Source: Micromonospora sp. PLK6-60 (GTDB lineage Bacteria; Actinomycetota; Actinomycetes; Mycobacteriales; Micromonosporaceae). Taken from it: a DNA stretch of 64,000 bases. Position 1 is the stretch's first letter; each line of letters opens with the position of its first letter. The notes beneath the pieces were generated by a model. The model worked only from the letters and a program-made list of their open reading frames with translations, searched no databases and was not told where the DNA came from. Below are positions 18,365-27,570 of this stretch, in pieces. The stretch is taken from NCBI RefSeq assembly GCF_019890675.1, contig NZ_JAIOAA010000014.1, forward strand, positions 62,001-126,000, in the 5' to 3' direction. Both the position numbers and the translations under genes were made by a program.

Positions 18365-18511
18365 TCAGCCCTGGTCGGTGGGCTGGCGGCGGAACCGGGC
18401 GACCAGGCGGCGCCAGTAGAGCTTCGCGGCCACCGCCGCCCCCGCCACGCCGCCGACCACCGCCTGCACGATCAGGCTGCCGGATCCCGCGTCCAGGTAG
18501 GCCAGGTGCAT
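18365..18511 (-). CDS. Small YLDAGSGS membrane protein (48 aa)
   Basis: Starts at ATG 18511 with a GGAG ribosome site about 9 nt upstream. It begins MHLAYLDAGSGSLIVQAVVG, continues through a hydrophobic Gly/Ala-rich helix and ends with a basic LYWRRLVARFRRQ tail, so one membrane segment with the C-terminus inside is likely. Small proteins with this YLD-GSGS signature recur beside NoeA-like methyltransferases and sulfatases. Here it is the first gene of that operon, 8 nt before the methyltransferase. Function unknown; a membrane anchor or assembly factor for its partners is a guess. Confidence 0.8.
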   Translation of the reverse strand: MHLAYLDAGSGSLIVQAVVGGVAGAAVAAKLYWRRLVARFRRQPTDQG

Positions 18512-18697
18512 CACCGCCCGCTCCTCTCCCTCGCCCGCTGTTGCCCGGCACGACCCGGGCCGCACCGCTGGGGTTTATGGCCGGTTAAGCCGGACTTGCC
18601 TCACTTGTCACCGTACGCGAACGGTGCCGGCCTGTCGGCCACACCAGGACACTCCGTCCGGTCCGTTTCGTTCAAGACCGGGCCGCGCCCGGCCGCG

Positions 18698-18703
18698 TAG
18701 CGT
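18698..18703 (+). promoter_or_regulatory. -10 element (TAGCGT), leaderless-type promoter
   Basis: TANNNT hexamer with exactly 7 nt to ATG 18711, which places the transcription start at the start codon. No Shine-Dalgarno sequence precedes this gene. Confidence 0.5.
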
Positions 18704-18710
18704 CCCCGAC

Positions 18711-19109
18711 ATGGCACCTCACCTCGACCTGATCGGCACGGTCGTCACCGACATGGCCCGCACCCTGGCCTTCTATCGCCGGCTCGGCCTGGACGTGCCG
18801 GCCGGCGCCGACACCGAACCGCATGTGGAGATCACCCTGCCCAACGGGCTGCGGCTGGCCTGGGACACGGTGGAGACCATCCGGAGCTTCCATCCGGACT
18901 TCCACCTGCCGACCGGCCCGTCCCGCGGCAGCCTGGCGTTCCGGTGCGACAGCCCGGCCGAGGTGGACCGGTACTGGACGGAGCTGACCGAGGCCGGCTA
19001 CCACGGCGAACTGCCGCCGTGGGACGCCTTCTGGGGCCAGCGGTACGCCGTGCTGCACGACCCGGACGGCAACGGGGTGGACCTGTTCGCCCCGCTCGGC
19101 GAGCAGTAG
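18711..19109 (+). CDS. VOC-family (glyoxalase-like) protein
   Basis: 132 residues. Two beta-alpha-beta-beta-beta modules are visible: the first from LDLIGTVVTDMARTLAFYRRLGLDVP to HVEITLPNGLRLAWD, the second from SLAFRCDSPAEVDRYWTELTEAGY to RYAVLHDPDGNGVDLFAPL. The C-terminal DPDGN-VDLF is the standard VOC ending. Metal-dependent glyoxalase, dioxygenase or drug-binding roles all use this fold; no specific substrate can be named. The start is supported by a leaderless -10 at 18698. It ends 45 bp from the convergent AraC-type regulator. Confidence 0.85.
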   Translation: MAPHLDLIGTVVTDMARTLAFYRRLGLDVPAGADTEPHVEITLPNGLRLAWDTVETIRSFHPDFHLPTGPSRGSLAFRCDSPAEVDRYWTELTEAGYHGELPPWDAFWGQRYAVLHDPDGNGVDLFAPLGEQ

Positions 19110-19154
19110 CCCGACCGGCCCGCCGACCGGCGGCGCGCTCGACCAGCCGACCCG

Positions 19155-19835
19155 TCAGCCGGCGAGCAGCGCGGTCGGCGGCGCCCCGGCCAGCTCGCGG
19201 ACGTCGCGGGTCAGGTGCGCCTGGTCGGCGTACCCGGTCCGGGCGGCCACCTCGGCCAGCCCGACGCCGGTCCGGGCGAGCGCCAGCGCCCGGCGCATCC
19301 GCAGGATGCGGGCGAGGGTCTTCGGGCCGTACCCGAACAGGGCCTGGCTGCGCCGGTGCAGCAGGCGCGGGCCGAGCCCGACCTCGGCGGCGGCCGTGGC
19401 CACCGGCGCGCCGGTGGCGAGCAGCGCGGCCACTCGCGGCCCGAGCGGGTCGGGACCACCGGCGGCGGCGAGCCGCCCGGCGGCGATCGCGGTCAGCCCG
19501 GCACCGGTCGGGTGCTCCGCCAGCCGCTCGGCCGCCTCGTCCGCCGCCCGGCCCCAGAGCGCCGCCAGCGGCACCCGGCGGTCCCGCAGCTCGTCTGCGG
19601 GCACCCCGAACACCGCCGGACCGACGCCCGGGGGCAGCCGCAGGCCGAGCCAGCGCTCCCCCGGCGCGGCGAGGCTGCGGTACGCCGTCCGGTCCGGCCC
19701 GGCCACCAGCAGCCCGGACCGGCTGGACCAGAGCAGGTCGAGGCAGCCGTCCGGCAGTACCCGGGTGGGCGCCCCGTCGCTGACGGCGGCCCAGAGCACC
19801 GCGCCCGCGATCCCGGCCGGTCGTTCCCGATACAC
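19155..19835 (-). CDS. AraC-family transcriptional regulator
   Basis: 226 residues from GTG 19835. The N-terminal half is a small ligand/effector-type domain (VLPDGCLDLLWSSRSGLLVAGP) of the kind found in short actinobacterial AraC proteins. The C-terminal half is the double helix-turn-helix: ATAAAEVGLGPRLLHRRSQALFGYGPKTLARILRMRRAL and then GLAEVAARTGYADQAHLTRDVRELAGAPPTALL. It lies 40 bp downstream of the glycosyltransferase operon on the same strand and could be read through from it. It may regulate the convergent VOC gene, but no operator was found. Confidence 0.88.
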   Translation of the reverse strand: MYRERPAGIAGAVLWAAVSDGAPTRVLPDGCLDLLWSSRSGLLVAGPDRTAYRSLAAPGERWLGLRLPPGVGPAVFGVPADELRDRRVPLAALWGRAADEAAERLAEHPTGAGLTAIAAGRLAAAGGPDPLGPRVAALLATGAPVATAAAEVGLGPRLLHRRSQALFGYGPKTLARILRMRRALALARTGVGLAEVAARTGYADQAHLTRDVRELAGAPPTALLAG

Positions 19836-19875
19836 GCCGACCAGCGTGCCACGACCGGGCCGGGACGCGCGCGCC

Positions 19876-21102
19876 TCAGCGGCGGTGGTGCATGGCGAGG
19901 CGCAGCAGCGCGAAGCGCAGCACCGTGGCGGCCAGGTTGGCGACCACCAGCACCGCCGGCTCCAGGATCCGCGGTGGGTGGGCGACGACCGCGTGCAGCA
20001 CGGCGAGTGAGCCGCTGGTCAACGCCAGGCCCAACCCGAAGGCCAGCAGGCCCTGGAGGTGGTGCCGGCCGGCGTGCCGGCGACCGGTGACGCCGAAGGT
20101 GAGCCGCCGGTTGGCCGCCGTGTTCGCGATCGCGGTGAGCAGCAACGCCACCAGGTTCGCCGCCTGCGCCCCGAGGACCGGCCGGGTCGCCACGAACAGC
20201 GCCAGGTAGGCAAGCGTGCTGGCCACCCCGATCGCGGCGAACCGGGCCAGTTGCCGGGGCAGGCCCGCCGGCACCCGGGCCGGGGGCGGACTCAGCGGCG
20301 CCCGGCCCAGTTGCTCGCGCAACCGCCCCAGGGGCAGCGCGCCGGTCAGCAGGGCCCGGCCGAGCCGGCCGATGCCCCGCAGGTCGGCCAGGGCGGTGGC
20401 GACCAGCTCCACCCGGCTGTCCGGGTCGTCCACCCAGTCCACCGGCACCTCGTGGATGCGCAGCCCGGCCCGCTGGGCCAGCACCAGCAGTTCGGTGTCG
20501 AAGAACCAGCCGGTGTCGCGCACCAGCGGCAGCAGCTCGCGCGCCACGTCCGCGCGGATCGCCTTGAAGCCGCACTGCGCGTCGGAGAACCGCACCGCGA
20601 GGGTGCCGCGCAGCAGCAGGTTGTAGCCGCGGGAGATGATCTCCCGCTTGGGCCCGCGCACCACCCGGGACGTCCGCGCCAGCCGGGTGCCGATGGCCAG
20701 GTCGGAGTGGCCGGAGATGAGCGGCGCGACCAGCGGCAGCAGCGCGGCGAGGTCGGTGGAGAGGTCCACGTCCAGGTAGGCCAGCACCGGCGCGTCGGAA
20801 TCCGACCAGGCCGCCCGCAGCGCCCGGCCCCGGCCCTTCTCGGCCAGGTGCCGCACCCGCACGTCGGGCAGTTCGGCGGCGAGCGCCTCGGCCACCGCGA
20901 GGGTGCCGTCCACGCTCGCGTTGTCCGCCACGGTGATCCGGAACGGGTACGGGAAGTGCGCGCTCAGGTGCGCGTGCAGCCGGCGTACGCAGGGTTCGAG
21001 GTCGGCCTCCTCGTTGTACACCGGCACCACCAGGTCCAGCACCACGGTCCGCGCCTGGGTGGGCGTCTGCACGGCCGGGCGCTCCGCGCTGGAAGGGATC
21101 AT
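19876..21102 (-). CDS. GT2 glycosyltransferase fused to a GtrA-like membrane domain
   Basis: 408 residues. Residues about 20-250 are a dolichol-phosphate-mannose-synthase-like GT2 domain: LDLVVPVYNEEADLEPCVRRL, ADNASVDGT, AYLDVDLSTDL (the DXD-type metal site), KREIISRGYNLLLR and FSDAQCGFKAIRADVA. Residues about 280-405 are a GtrA-like four-helix membrane domain (LARFAAIGVASTLAYLALF and NLVALLLTAIANTAANRRLTF). The pair should transfer a sugar to polyprenyl phosphate and help flip it. The start is 3 nt from the GT39 stop, so the two are co-transcribed: this protein would make the lipid-linked donor and the GT39 enzyme would use it outside (inference). Confidence 0.9.
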   Translation of the reverse strand: MIPSSAERPAVQTPTQARTVVLDLVVPVYNEEADLEPCVRRLHAHLSAHFPYPFRITVADNASVDGTLAVAEALAAELPDVRVRHLAEKGRGRALRAAWSDSDAPVLAYLDVDLSTDLAALLPLVAPLISGHSDLAIGTRLARTSRVVRGPKREIISRGYNLLLRGTLAVRFSDAQCGFKAIRADVARELLPLVRDTGWFFDTELLVLAQRAGLRIHEVPVDWVDDPDSRVELVATALADLRGIGRLGRALLTGALPLGRLREQLGRAPLSPPPARVPAGLPRQLARFAAIGVASTLAYLALFVATRPVLGAQAANLVALLLTAIANTAANRRLTFGVTGRRHAGRHHLQGLLAFGLGLALTSGSLAVLHAVVAHPPRILEPAVLVVANLAATVLRFALLRLAMHHRR

Positions 21103-21105
21103 GCC

Positions 21106-23349
21106 TCAGCCCTGCTTTCCGCTGCTCAGGTCATAGACGGTGACCCCGTCGACGGTCCGCGACTCGAAGTTCTCGGCCACCCAGGTGGCGATCTCCTGCG
21201 ACGCGGTGCTGCCGCCGGTGGCCCGGAACCCGCCACCGCCGATGAACCAGTGGATCCGCCCGGCCGCCACGTGCGCCTGAAACTGGGCGAGCGTCGGCGC
21301 CGGGTCGCTGCCGTTGAAGCCACCCACCGGCATCACCGGCGCACCGGTCGCCAACTGGTAGCCGGAGGCGTTGTTCGAGCCGACCGTGGCCGCCACCCAG
21401 GTGTACGCGTCGGCGTCGGCCGTCAGCAGCTGCTTCAGTTCGGCGCTCGGCTCGCGGCTGTCGAGCAGACCGCCCATGCCACCGCGCTGGCCCGGCCCGC
21501 CGGGGAACCCGCCGGCGCCGTTCGGACTGCCGCCGCCCGGGAAGCCGGGAAACTGCCCGCCGGGGAAGCCGGGAAACTGCGGCCCGGCCTGGCCCGGCGC
21601 GCCGTTCTGGCCGCCGTCCGGGCGGCCCGGGAACCGGCCGTCGCGCTGCCCGTCCGGGAGAGCCCGGCCGCCGGGGAAGCCGCCCCGGCCGGGGCCGAAC
21701 CCGCCCTGCCCGGCCGGGCCGGCCGTCGGGATGGCGCCGGTGTGCGGGGTGGCCGCGGTCTGCGCCGCGTAGGCCGCCGGGCCGGCGAGCGCCGCCACCG
21801 CGCCGAGGATCAGCCCGAGCGGCACCGCGCGCCGGGCCCACCGGTGGGTGAGCAGCAGCAGCGCCACCGCCAGCAGGCCGGCGGCCGGCACCGCGACCCG
21901 CAGCCACGGCTGCCAGTCGGGGCTGCGCCCGAGCAGTCGCCAGGACCACCAGACGGTCACCGCGAGGGTTATCGCGAGCGTGCCGGTGGCGACCAGCGCC
22001 CGAGCACCACCGGGGCGGGTGGTGGCCGGCGCCCACTCGCCGCCCGGGCCGGCGGTGTCCGTGGCTGCCGGGGCCGGCGCGGTGCGCACCCGCCAGAGCA
22101 GGACCACCCCGCTGCCGACCAGCGCGCCGACCGCCGGCGCCAGCGCCACCGTGTAGTAGGCGTGGAAGATGCCGGACATGAAGCTGAAGATCAGCCCGGT
22201 GACCAGCAGCCACCCGCCCCAGAGCAGCAGCCCGGCCCGGGCGCGGTCGGTGCGGGCCGCCCGGCCGGCGAGCACCAGGCCGGCGACCAGCAGGATCAGC
22301 GCGGCCGGCAGCAGCCAGGAGATCTGGCCGCCGACCTCGGTGTCGAACATCCGCAGCCAGCCGGTCTGGCCGGAGAACGGGCCCCCGCCGCCGACGCGGC
22401 CCTCCTCGTCGCCGGTGATCCGGCCCAGGCCGTTGTAGCCGAGGGTGAGTTCCAGGATGCTGTTGTGCTGCGAGCCGCCGACGTAGGGCCGGGCGGCGGC
22501 CGGCACCAGCTCGACCACCGCCACCCACCAGCCGGCCGCGACCAGCACCGCCAGCCCGGCCAGCAGCAGCTGACGGATCCGACGCCACAGCCCGGTCGGC
22601 GCGGCCAGCAGATAGACCGCCGCGAACACGGGGATCACCAGGAACGCCTGCAGCATCTTGGTGAGGAAGCCCAGGCCGACCAGCGCCCCGACGGCGACGA
22701 TCCACCGGGTGCTGGCCGTCTCCACCGCGCGCACCGTGGCGTACGCGGCGAGCACCAGCGCCAGCACCAGCAGCGCGTCGGGGTTGTTGAACCGGAACAT
22801 CAGCACCGCGACCGGGGTGAGCGCGAGCACCGCCCCGGCGATCAGGCCGGCGACCGGCCCGTACCAGCGGCGGACGGTGGCGAACAGCACGCCGACGGTG
22901 GCCACGCCGAGCAGCGCCTGCGGCACCAGGATGGACCAACTGCTCAGGCCGAACACCCGCACCGACAGGGCCATCAGCCACAACGAGGCGGGCGTCTTGT
23001 CCACGGTGATCGAGTTGGCCGCGTCGGAGGATCCGTAGAACAACGCCTTCCAGCTCTGCGAGCCGGCCTGCGCGGCCGCCGAGTAGAACGAGTTGGCCCA
23101 GCCCGAGTCGCCCAGCCCCCAGAGGTACAGCACCCCGGTGGCCAGCAGCAGCACGGCCAGCGCGGGCCGCACCCAGCGCGGGTCCCGCACCGGCGGCGCG
23201 GCCCCCGGCGGCGCGGCGGGCACGGCCGTAGCCGGCTGCTCGGGCGCCGGGCTCGCGGTCCCATCGGGTGCGGTTTCCCGGCTCGCGGATGTCCCGACTT
23301 GCGGCGCCGGTCCGGCCGGCGGGGTCAACAGGCTTCTCGTCGCGTCCAT
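21106..23349 (-). CDS. GT39-type (PMT/ArnT-like) membrane glycosyltransferase with Gly/Pro-rich insert
   Basis: 747 residues. After a disordered N-terminus come about a dozen hydrophobic segments (LAVLLLATGVLYLWGL to LILGAVAALAGPAAYAA). The first external loop has the family's acidic and aromatic pattern (GWANSFYSAAAQAGSQSWKALFYGSSD, then ITVDKTPASLWLMALSVRVFG). Around residues 550-645 is a low-complexity Gly/Pro/Phe stretch with repeated FPGG, followed by an extracellular globular domain (TWVAATVGSNNASGYQLATGAPVMPVGGFNGSDP to FESRTVDGVTVYDLS). It transfers a sugar from polyprenyl phosphate to an exported acceptor. Sits between the sensor kinase and the GT2-GtrA gene in one operon. Confidence 0.88.
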   Translation of the reverse strand: MDATRSLLTPPAGPAPQVGTSASRETAPDGTASPAPEQPATAVPAAPPGAAPPVRDPRWVRPALAVLLLATGVLYLWGLGDSGWANSFYSAAAQAGSQSWKALFYGSSDAANSITVDKTPASLWLMALSVRVFGLSSWSILVPQALLGVATVGVLFATVRRWYGPVAGLIAGAVLALTPVAVLMFRFNNPDALLVLALVLAAYATVRAVETASTRWIVAVGALVGLGFLTKMLQAFLVIPVFAAVYLLAAPTGLWRRIRQLLLAGLAVLVAAGWWVAVVELVPAAARPYVGGSQHNSILELTLGYNGLGRITGDEEGRVGGGGPFSGQTGWLRMFDTEVGGQISWLLPAALILLVAGLVLAGRAARTDRARAGLLLWGGWLLVTGLIFSFMSGIFHAYYTVALAPAVGALVGSGVVLLWRVRTAPAPAATDTAGPGGEWAPATTRPGGARALVATGTLAITLAVTVWWSWRLLGRSPDWQPWLRVAVPAAGLLAVALLLLTHRWARRAVPLGLILGAVAALAGPAAYAAQTAATPHTGAIPTAGPAGQGGFGPGRGGFPGGRALPDGQRDGRFPGRPDGGQNGAPGQAGPQFPGFPGGQFPGFPGGGSPNGAGGFPGGPGQRGGMGGLLDSREPSAELKQLLTADADAYTWVAATVGSNNASGYQLATGAPVMPVGGFNGSDPAPTLAQFQAHVAAGRIHWFIGGGGFRATGGSTASQEIATWVAENFESRTVDGVTVYDLSSGKQG

Positions 23350-23401
23350 GCCGGCCAGCCTGGCCGGCGCCGTTGTGCCGCACCGATGGCCGGGCTGTGC
23401 G

Positions 23402-24892
23402 TCAGCTGTGGAGTTCGGGCAGGCGGACCGTGAAGACGGTCCGCCCCGGCTCGCTGGCCAGCCGGACGGTGCCGTGGTGCGCCGCCACCACCGCGGCCAC
23501 GATGGCCAGGCCGAGGCCGGTGCTGCCGTGTTCCCGGGACCGGGAGCTGTCCCCGCGGGCGAACCGTTCGAACACCTCGTCGCGCAGCTCGGGCGGCACC
23601 CCGGGGCCGTCGTCGGCGACGCTGAGCTCCACCGCGCCGTCCACCCGGGCCAGTCGGGTGGTGACCGTGGTGCCCGGCGGGGTGTGCACCCGGGCGTTCG
23701 CCAGCAGGTTCGCCACCACCTGGTGCAGCCGCGCGGCGTCGCCGGGCACGTCGACCACCTCGTCGGGCAGGTCCAGCCGCCACCGGTGCCCGGGCCCGGC
23801 GACGTGCGCGTCGGCGACCGCCTCGACGACCAGCGCCGTGAGGTCGACCGGCTCGGTGACCAGCGGCCGGCCGGCGTCGAGGCGGGCCAGCAGCAGCAGG
23901 TCGTCGACGAGCCCGGTCATCCGGGTGCTGGCCGACTCCACCCGGCGCAGCGCGAGCGCCACGTCGGGCGGCACCCGGTCCCGGCCGCGCCGGGCCACCT
24001 CCGCGTAGCCGCGGATCGCCGCCAGCGGCGTACGCAGCTCGTGGCTGGCGTCGGCGACGAACTGGCGGACCCGGGTCTCGCTGGCCTGCCGGGCGGTGAG
24101 CGCGGCGGCGACGTGCCCCAGCATCCGGTTCAGCGCCGCGCCCACCTGCCCGACCTCGGTGCGCGGGTCGGCGTCGGGCACCCGCACGGACAGGGCCACC
24201 TCGCCCCGGTCCAGGGGCAGCTCGGTGACCCGGGTGGCGGTGGCGGCCACCCGGTTGAGCGGGCGCAGCGTGGCCCGCACGATCAGCGCGCCGAGGCTGC
24301 CCGCCACCAGCAGGCCGGCCGTCACCACCCCGGCCTGCGCCACCAGCATCCACCAGACGGTCTGCTGGACCCCGGTCAGCGGGTACGCCACGGCGATGAC
24401 GTCGCCGTCCGGCGCGGTGCGGGCCACCGCCCGGTAGTCGCCGCGCTCGCCGAGGTCGACGGTGCGGGGCCGCCCGTCGCGGGGCAGCCCGGTCAACGGG
24501 GCGACCGCGTCGACGGGCAGGTCGGCCAGCTCGCCGTCGGCGGTGCGGATCCGTGCCCGGGTGTCCCCGTCGGCGATCCGGACGGCCACCGAGCCCACCG
24601 GGAACCCGGGCGGCGGCTCCGCCGCCCGCTGCGCGCCGAGGGGCCACTGCCGGTCCCGGTCGGGCCGCAGCCACGGGGGCAGCTCGCCGCGGCGCCCGTT
24701 GTCCAGGGTGATCTGCTCGTCGACCCGGGCGATCAGGAAGTGCCGCAGGGCGACGGTGGTGAGCCCGCCGATGCCGATGCTGACCAGGGCGAGCAGCAGC
24801 ACCACGGAGACCACCAGGCGCCGCCGCAGCGACCAGCCGGCCAGCCAGCGCCGCAGCCGCCCGAGCCGGTCACTCCGCGGGCTTGAGGACAT
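23402..24892 (-). CDS. HAMP-domain sensor histidine kinase
   Basis: 496 residues. A first membrane helix (RRRLVVSVVLLLALVSIGIGGL) and a second near residue 190 (MLVAQAGVVTAGLLVAGSLGALIV) enclose an extracellular sensor of about 130 residues. HAMP follows, then the phosphoacceptor helix FVADASHELRTPLAAIRGYAE and the catalytic domain with an N-box (HQVVANLLANARVHTPPGT), G1 VADDGPGVP and a STGLGLAIVAAVVAAHHG G2 region. The start overlaps the response-regulator stop by 23 bp. The signal sensed is unknown. The co-transcribed GT39 and GT2 genes suggest control of surface glycosylation. Confidence 0.95.
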   Translation of the reverse strand: MSSSPRSDRLGRLRRWLAGWSLRRRLVVSVVLLLALVSIGIGGLTTVALRHFLIARVDEQITLDNGRRGELPPWLRPDRDRQWPLGAQRAAEPPPGFPVGSVAVRIADGDTRARIRTADGELADLPVDAVAPLTGLPRDGRPRTVDLGERGDYRAVARTAPDGDVIAVAYPLTGVQQTVWWMLVAQAGVVTAGLLVAGSLGALIVRATLRPLNRVAATATRVTELPLDRGEVALSVRVPDADPRTEVGQVGAALNRMLGHVAAALTARQASETRVRQFVADASHELRTPLAAIRGYAEVARRGRDRVPPDVALALRRVESASTRMTGLVDDLLLLARLDAGRPLVTEPVDLTALVVEAVADAHVAGPGHRWRLDLPDEVVDVPGDAARLHQVVANLLANARVHTPPGTTVTTRLARVDGAVELSVADDGPGVPPELRDEVFERFARGDSSRSREHGSTGLGLAIVAAVVAAHHGTVRLASEPGRTVFTVRLPELHS

Positions 24893-25616
24893 ACCCGGCG
24901 CCCCGCAGGGTGTGGATCATCGGTGCCCGGCCCGCGTCGATCTTCTTGCGCAGGTACGAGATGTAGAGCTCGACGACGTTGGCCTGGCCGCCGAAGTCGT
25001 AGCTCCAGACCCGGTCGAGGATCTGCGCCTTGCTCAGCACCCGGCGCGGGTTGCGCATCAGGTACCGCAGCAGTTCGAACTCGGTGGCGGTCAGGGTGAT
25101 CAACTGCCCGTCCCGGCGGACCTCGTGGCTGTCCTCGTCCAGGCTCAGGTCGCCGACGGTGAGCACGGCGTCCTCCCGGGCGGCGACCGCGAAGCCGGAG
25201 CGGCGCAGCAGCGCCCGCAACCGGGCGATCACCTCCTCCAGGCTGAACGGCTTGGTGACGTAGTCGTCGCCGCCGACGGTGAGCCCGGCGACCCGCTCCT
25301 CGACGGCGTCCCGGGCGGTCAGGAAGAGCACCGGCACGGTGGGGCTCTGCTCGCGCAGCCGGCGCAGCACCTGGAACCCGTCCAGATCCGGCAGCATGAC
25401 GTCGAGGACCACCGCGTCCGGCTGGAACTGCCGGGCCGCGCTCAGCGCGGCCGTCCCGTCGCCCGCGCTGCGCACCTGCCAGCCCTCGTAGCGCAGCGCC
25501 ATCGAGAGCAGGTCGGTGAGGGTGGGCTCGTCGTCGACCACCAGCACCCGCACTGGCTCACCGTCGGGTCGGCGCAGCTCGATCCGGCCCTGCGCGGCCT
25601 GCCCCTCCATGACCAT
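24870..25616 (-). CDS. OmpR-family response regulator
   Basis: 248 residues. Receiver domain at about 22-138 with VRVLVVDDEPTLTDLLSMAL, phospho-Asp in AVVLDVMLPDLDG, PVLFLTARDA and DYVTKPFSLEEV. Winged-helix DNA-binding domain at about 155-248 with LTATEFELLRYLMRNPRRVLSKAQILDRVW and NVVELYISYLRKKID. Two in-frame ATGs (25616 and 25610) are possible; the first is given. First gene of the operon with the sensor kinase and two glycosyltransferases, and probably its autoregulator. Confidence 0.95.
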   Translation of the reverse strand: MVMEGQAAQGRIELRRPDGEPVRVLVVDDEPTLTDLLSMALRYEGWQVRSAGDGTAALSAARQFQPDAVVLDVMLPDLDGFQVLRRLREQSPTVPVLFLTARDAVEERVAGLTVGGDDYVTKPFSLEEVIARLRALLRRSGFAVAAREDAVLTVGDLSLDEDSHEVRRDGQLITLTATEFELLRYLMRNPRRVLSKAQILDRVWSYDFGGQANVVELYISYLRKKIDAGRAPMIHTLRGAGYVLKPAE

Positions 25617-25686
25617 GCCCCCATCGTCGGCCCGCTCCCTGTGCCGCGCCTCTGCGGCGCCTGTGTGCCCGCTGTACGGGGTCCGG

Positions 25687-25920
25687 CTACTCGCCGGCGC
25701 CGAGCGGGTAGGTGTGCACGAACCGCATCGTCCAGCCGCCGGCCGGGTCCGGGCGGTCCCGCTCGTAGAGGTGGTCGGGGCCGGTGCCGCCCGCCGGTGC
25801 CGGGCCGTCCGGATGCCGCAGCACCCAGCGGGGCGGCGGGCCGCCGTCCGCCTCGGCGGGCAGCGTCCGGACCAGGTCGTGGGCCGGCCCGCCGACGAAC
25901 CGTACGCGCACCTCAGCCAT
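25687..25920 (-). CDS. Conserved hypothetical small protein (77 aa)
   Basis: ATG 25920 to stop 25687. The sequence MAEVRVRFVGGPAHDLVRTL opens with a beta strand and an FVGGPAHD turn, and a later stretch reads HLYERDRPDP then WTMRFVHTYPLG. Actinobacteria carry similar short proteins with an FxGGPxHG-type start near the N-terminus and an aromatic strand near the end; no function is known to me. The frame is embedded in a longer open frame running antisense to the kinase gene, so the start matters: the ATG marks where protein-like sequence begins. It stands alone, 70 bp from the response-regulator start. Confidence 0.6.
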   Translation of the reverse strand: MAEVRVRFVGGPAHDLVRTLPAEADGGPPPRWVLRHPDGPAPAGGTGPDHLYERDRPDPAGGWTMRFVHTYPLGAGE

Positions 25921-26109
25921 CGTCGACCACCGTCCGTCGCGACGCCGACACCCCGGGTGACGCCGGCCCTGCCCGCACGCTACCGCAGCGCCGGCCCGCC
26001 CTCCGCCGACCCGCACGCAGAACGGTTTGCCCTGCTCGCGGCCCGGGTATCGGGTCCGGCAGCGCCGGCTGCGGGCCGGCGGGAACGGGCACGACGACGA
26101 GGAGCACCG

Positions 26110-27057
<948 letters not shown>

Positions 27058-27126
27058 GCTGGGCGGACGCGCCGTTTCACCGGTGCCGGGCCGGGTAGCC
27101 GTCGGGTCGACGACGGGAGGAACGCC

Positions 27127-27552
27127 ATGCCGGATCCCAGTTCCTGGCTGCACGAGGCCACGGCGACCGCCGCGGGAGGTCACGTACGCACCGACGACGG
27201 CGGGCTGTCCACGGCGCTGGCGTCCCCGTTGGCGCCGCACTGCACCGGGCTGACCCCGGAGCAGCTGCTCGCCGCGGCGTTCGCGTCCTGCCTGCACCAC
27301 GCGGCGGTGGAGGTCGCGGGCGAGATCACCGACGAGGCGCACACCGTCCAGGTGACCGCCGAGGCGAGGCTGGGGCGCGACGACGACGGCCGGTACCGCG
27401 CCGACGTGCACGCGTCGATCTCCTCGGCCGGGCTGACCCGGGAGCAGTTGGCCACCCTGGTCGAGCACGCGGACCGGCTCTGGCCCTTCTCCAGCGGGGA
27501 CAGCACCCGGCACCGGTTGACCGTCGCTGCGGCGGAGAACGGCCGGCACTGA
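27127..27552 (+). CDS. OsmC/Ohr-family protein lacking the second conserved Cys
   Basis: 141 residues from ATG 27127, preceded by GGGAGGAA. Ohr/OsmC enzymes reduce organic hydroperoxides with two cysteines. The first is present in TPEQLLAAAFASCLHHAA. The second, normally in a VCPYS motif, is replaced: here the aligned stretch reads DRLWPFSSGDST, with Trp at the Cys position. The N-terminal strands (ATATAAGGHVRTDDGGLSTAL) and the C-terminal RHRLTVAAAE also fit the family. Peroxidase activity by the normal two-Cys cycle is therefore unlikely; a one-Cys or binding function is possible. Ends 18 bp from the convergent EEP gene. Confidence 0.85.
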   Translation: MPDPSSWLHEATATAAGGHVRTDDGGLSTALASPLAPHCTGLTPEQLLAAAFASCLHHAAVEVAGEITDEAHTVQVTAEARLGRDDDGRYRADVHASISSAGLTREQLATLVEHADRLWPFSSGDSTRHRLTVAAAENGRH

Positions 27553-27570
27553 GCCGGCGGGCGCCGCTGG

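Noticed and set aside
20059..23433. 1124-residue open frame on the + strand
   Set aside because: Antisense to the GT2-GtrA and GT39 genes; composition dominated by Gly, Arg, Gln and His with no motif.
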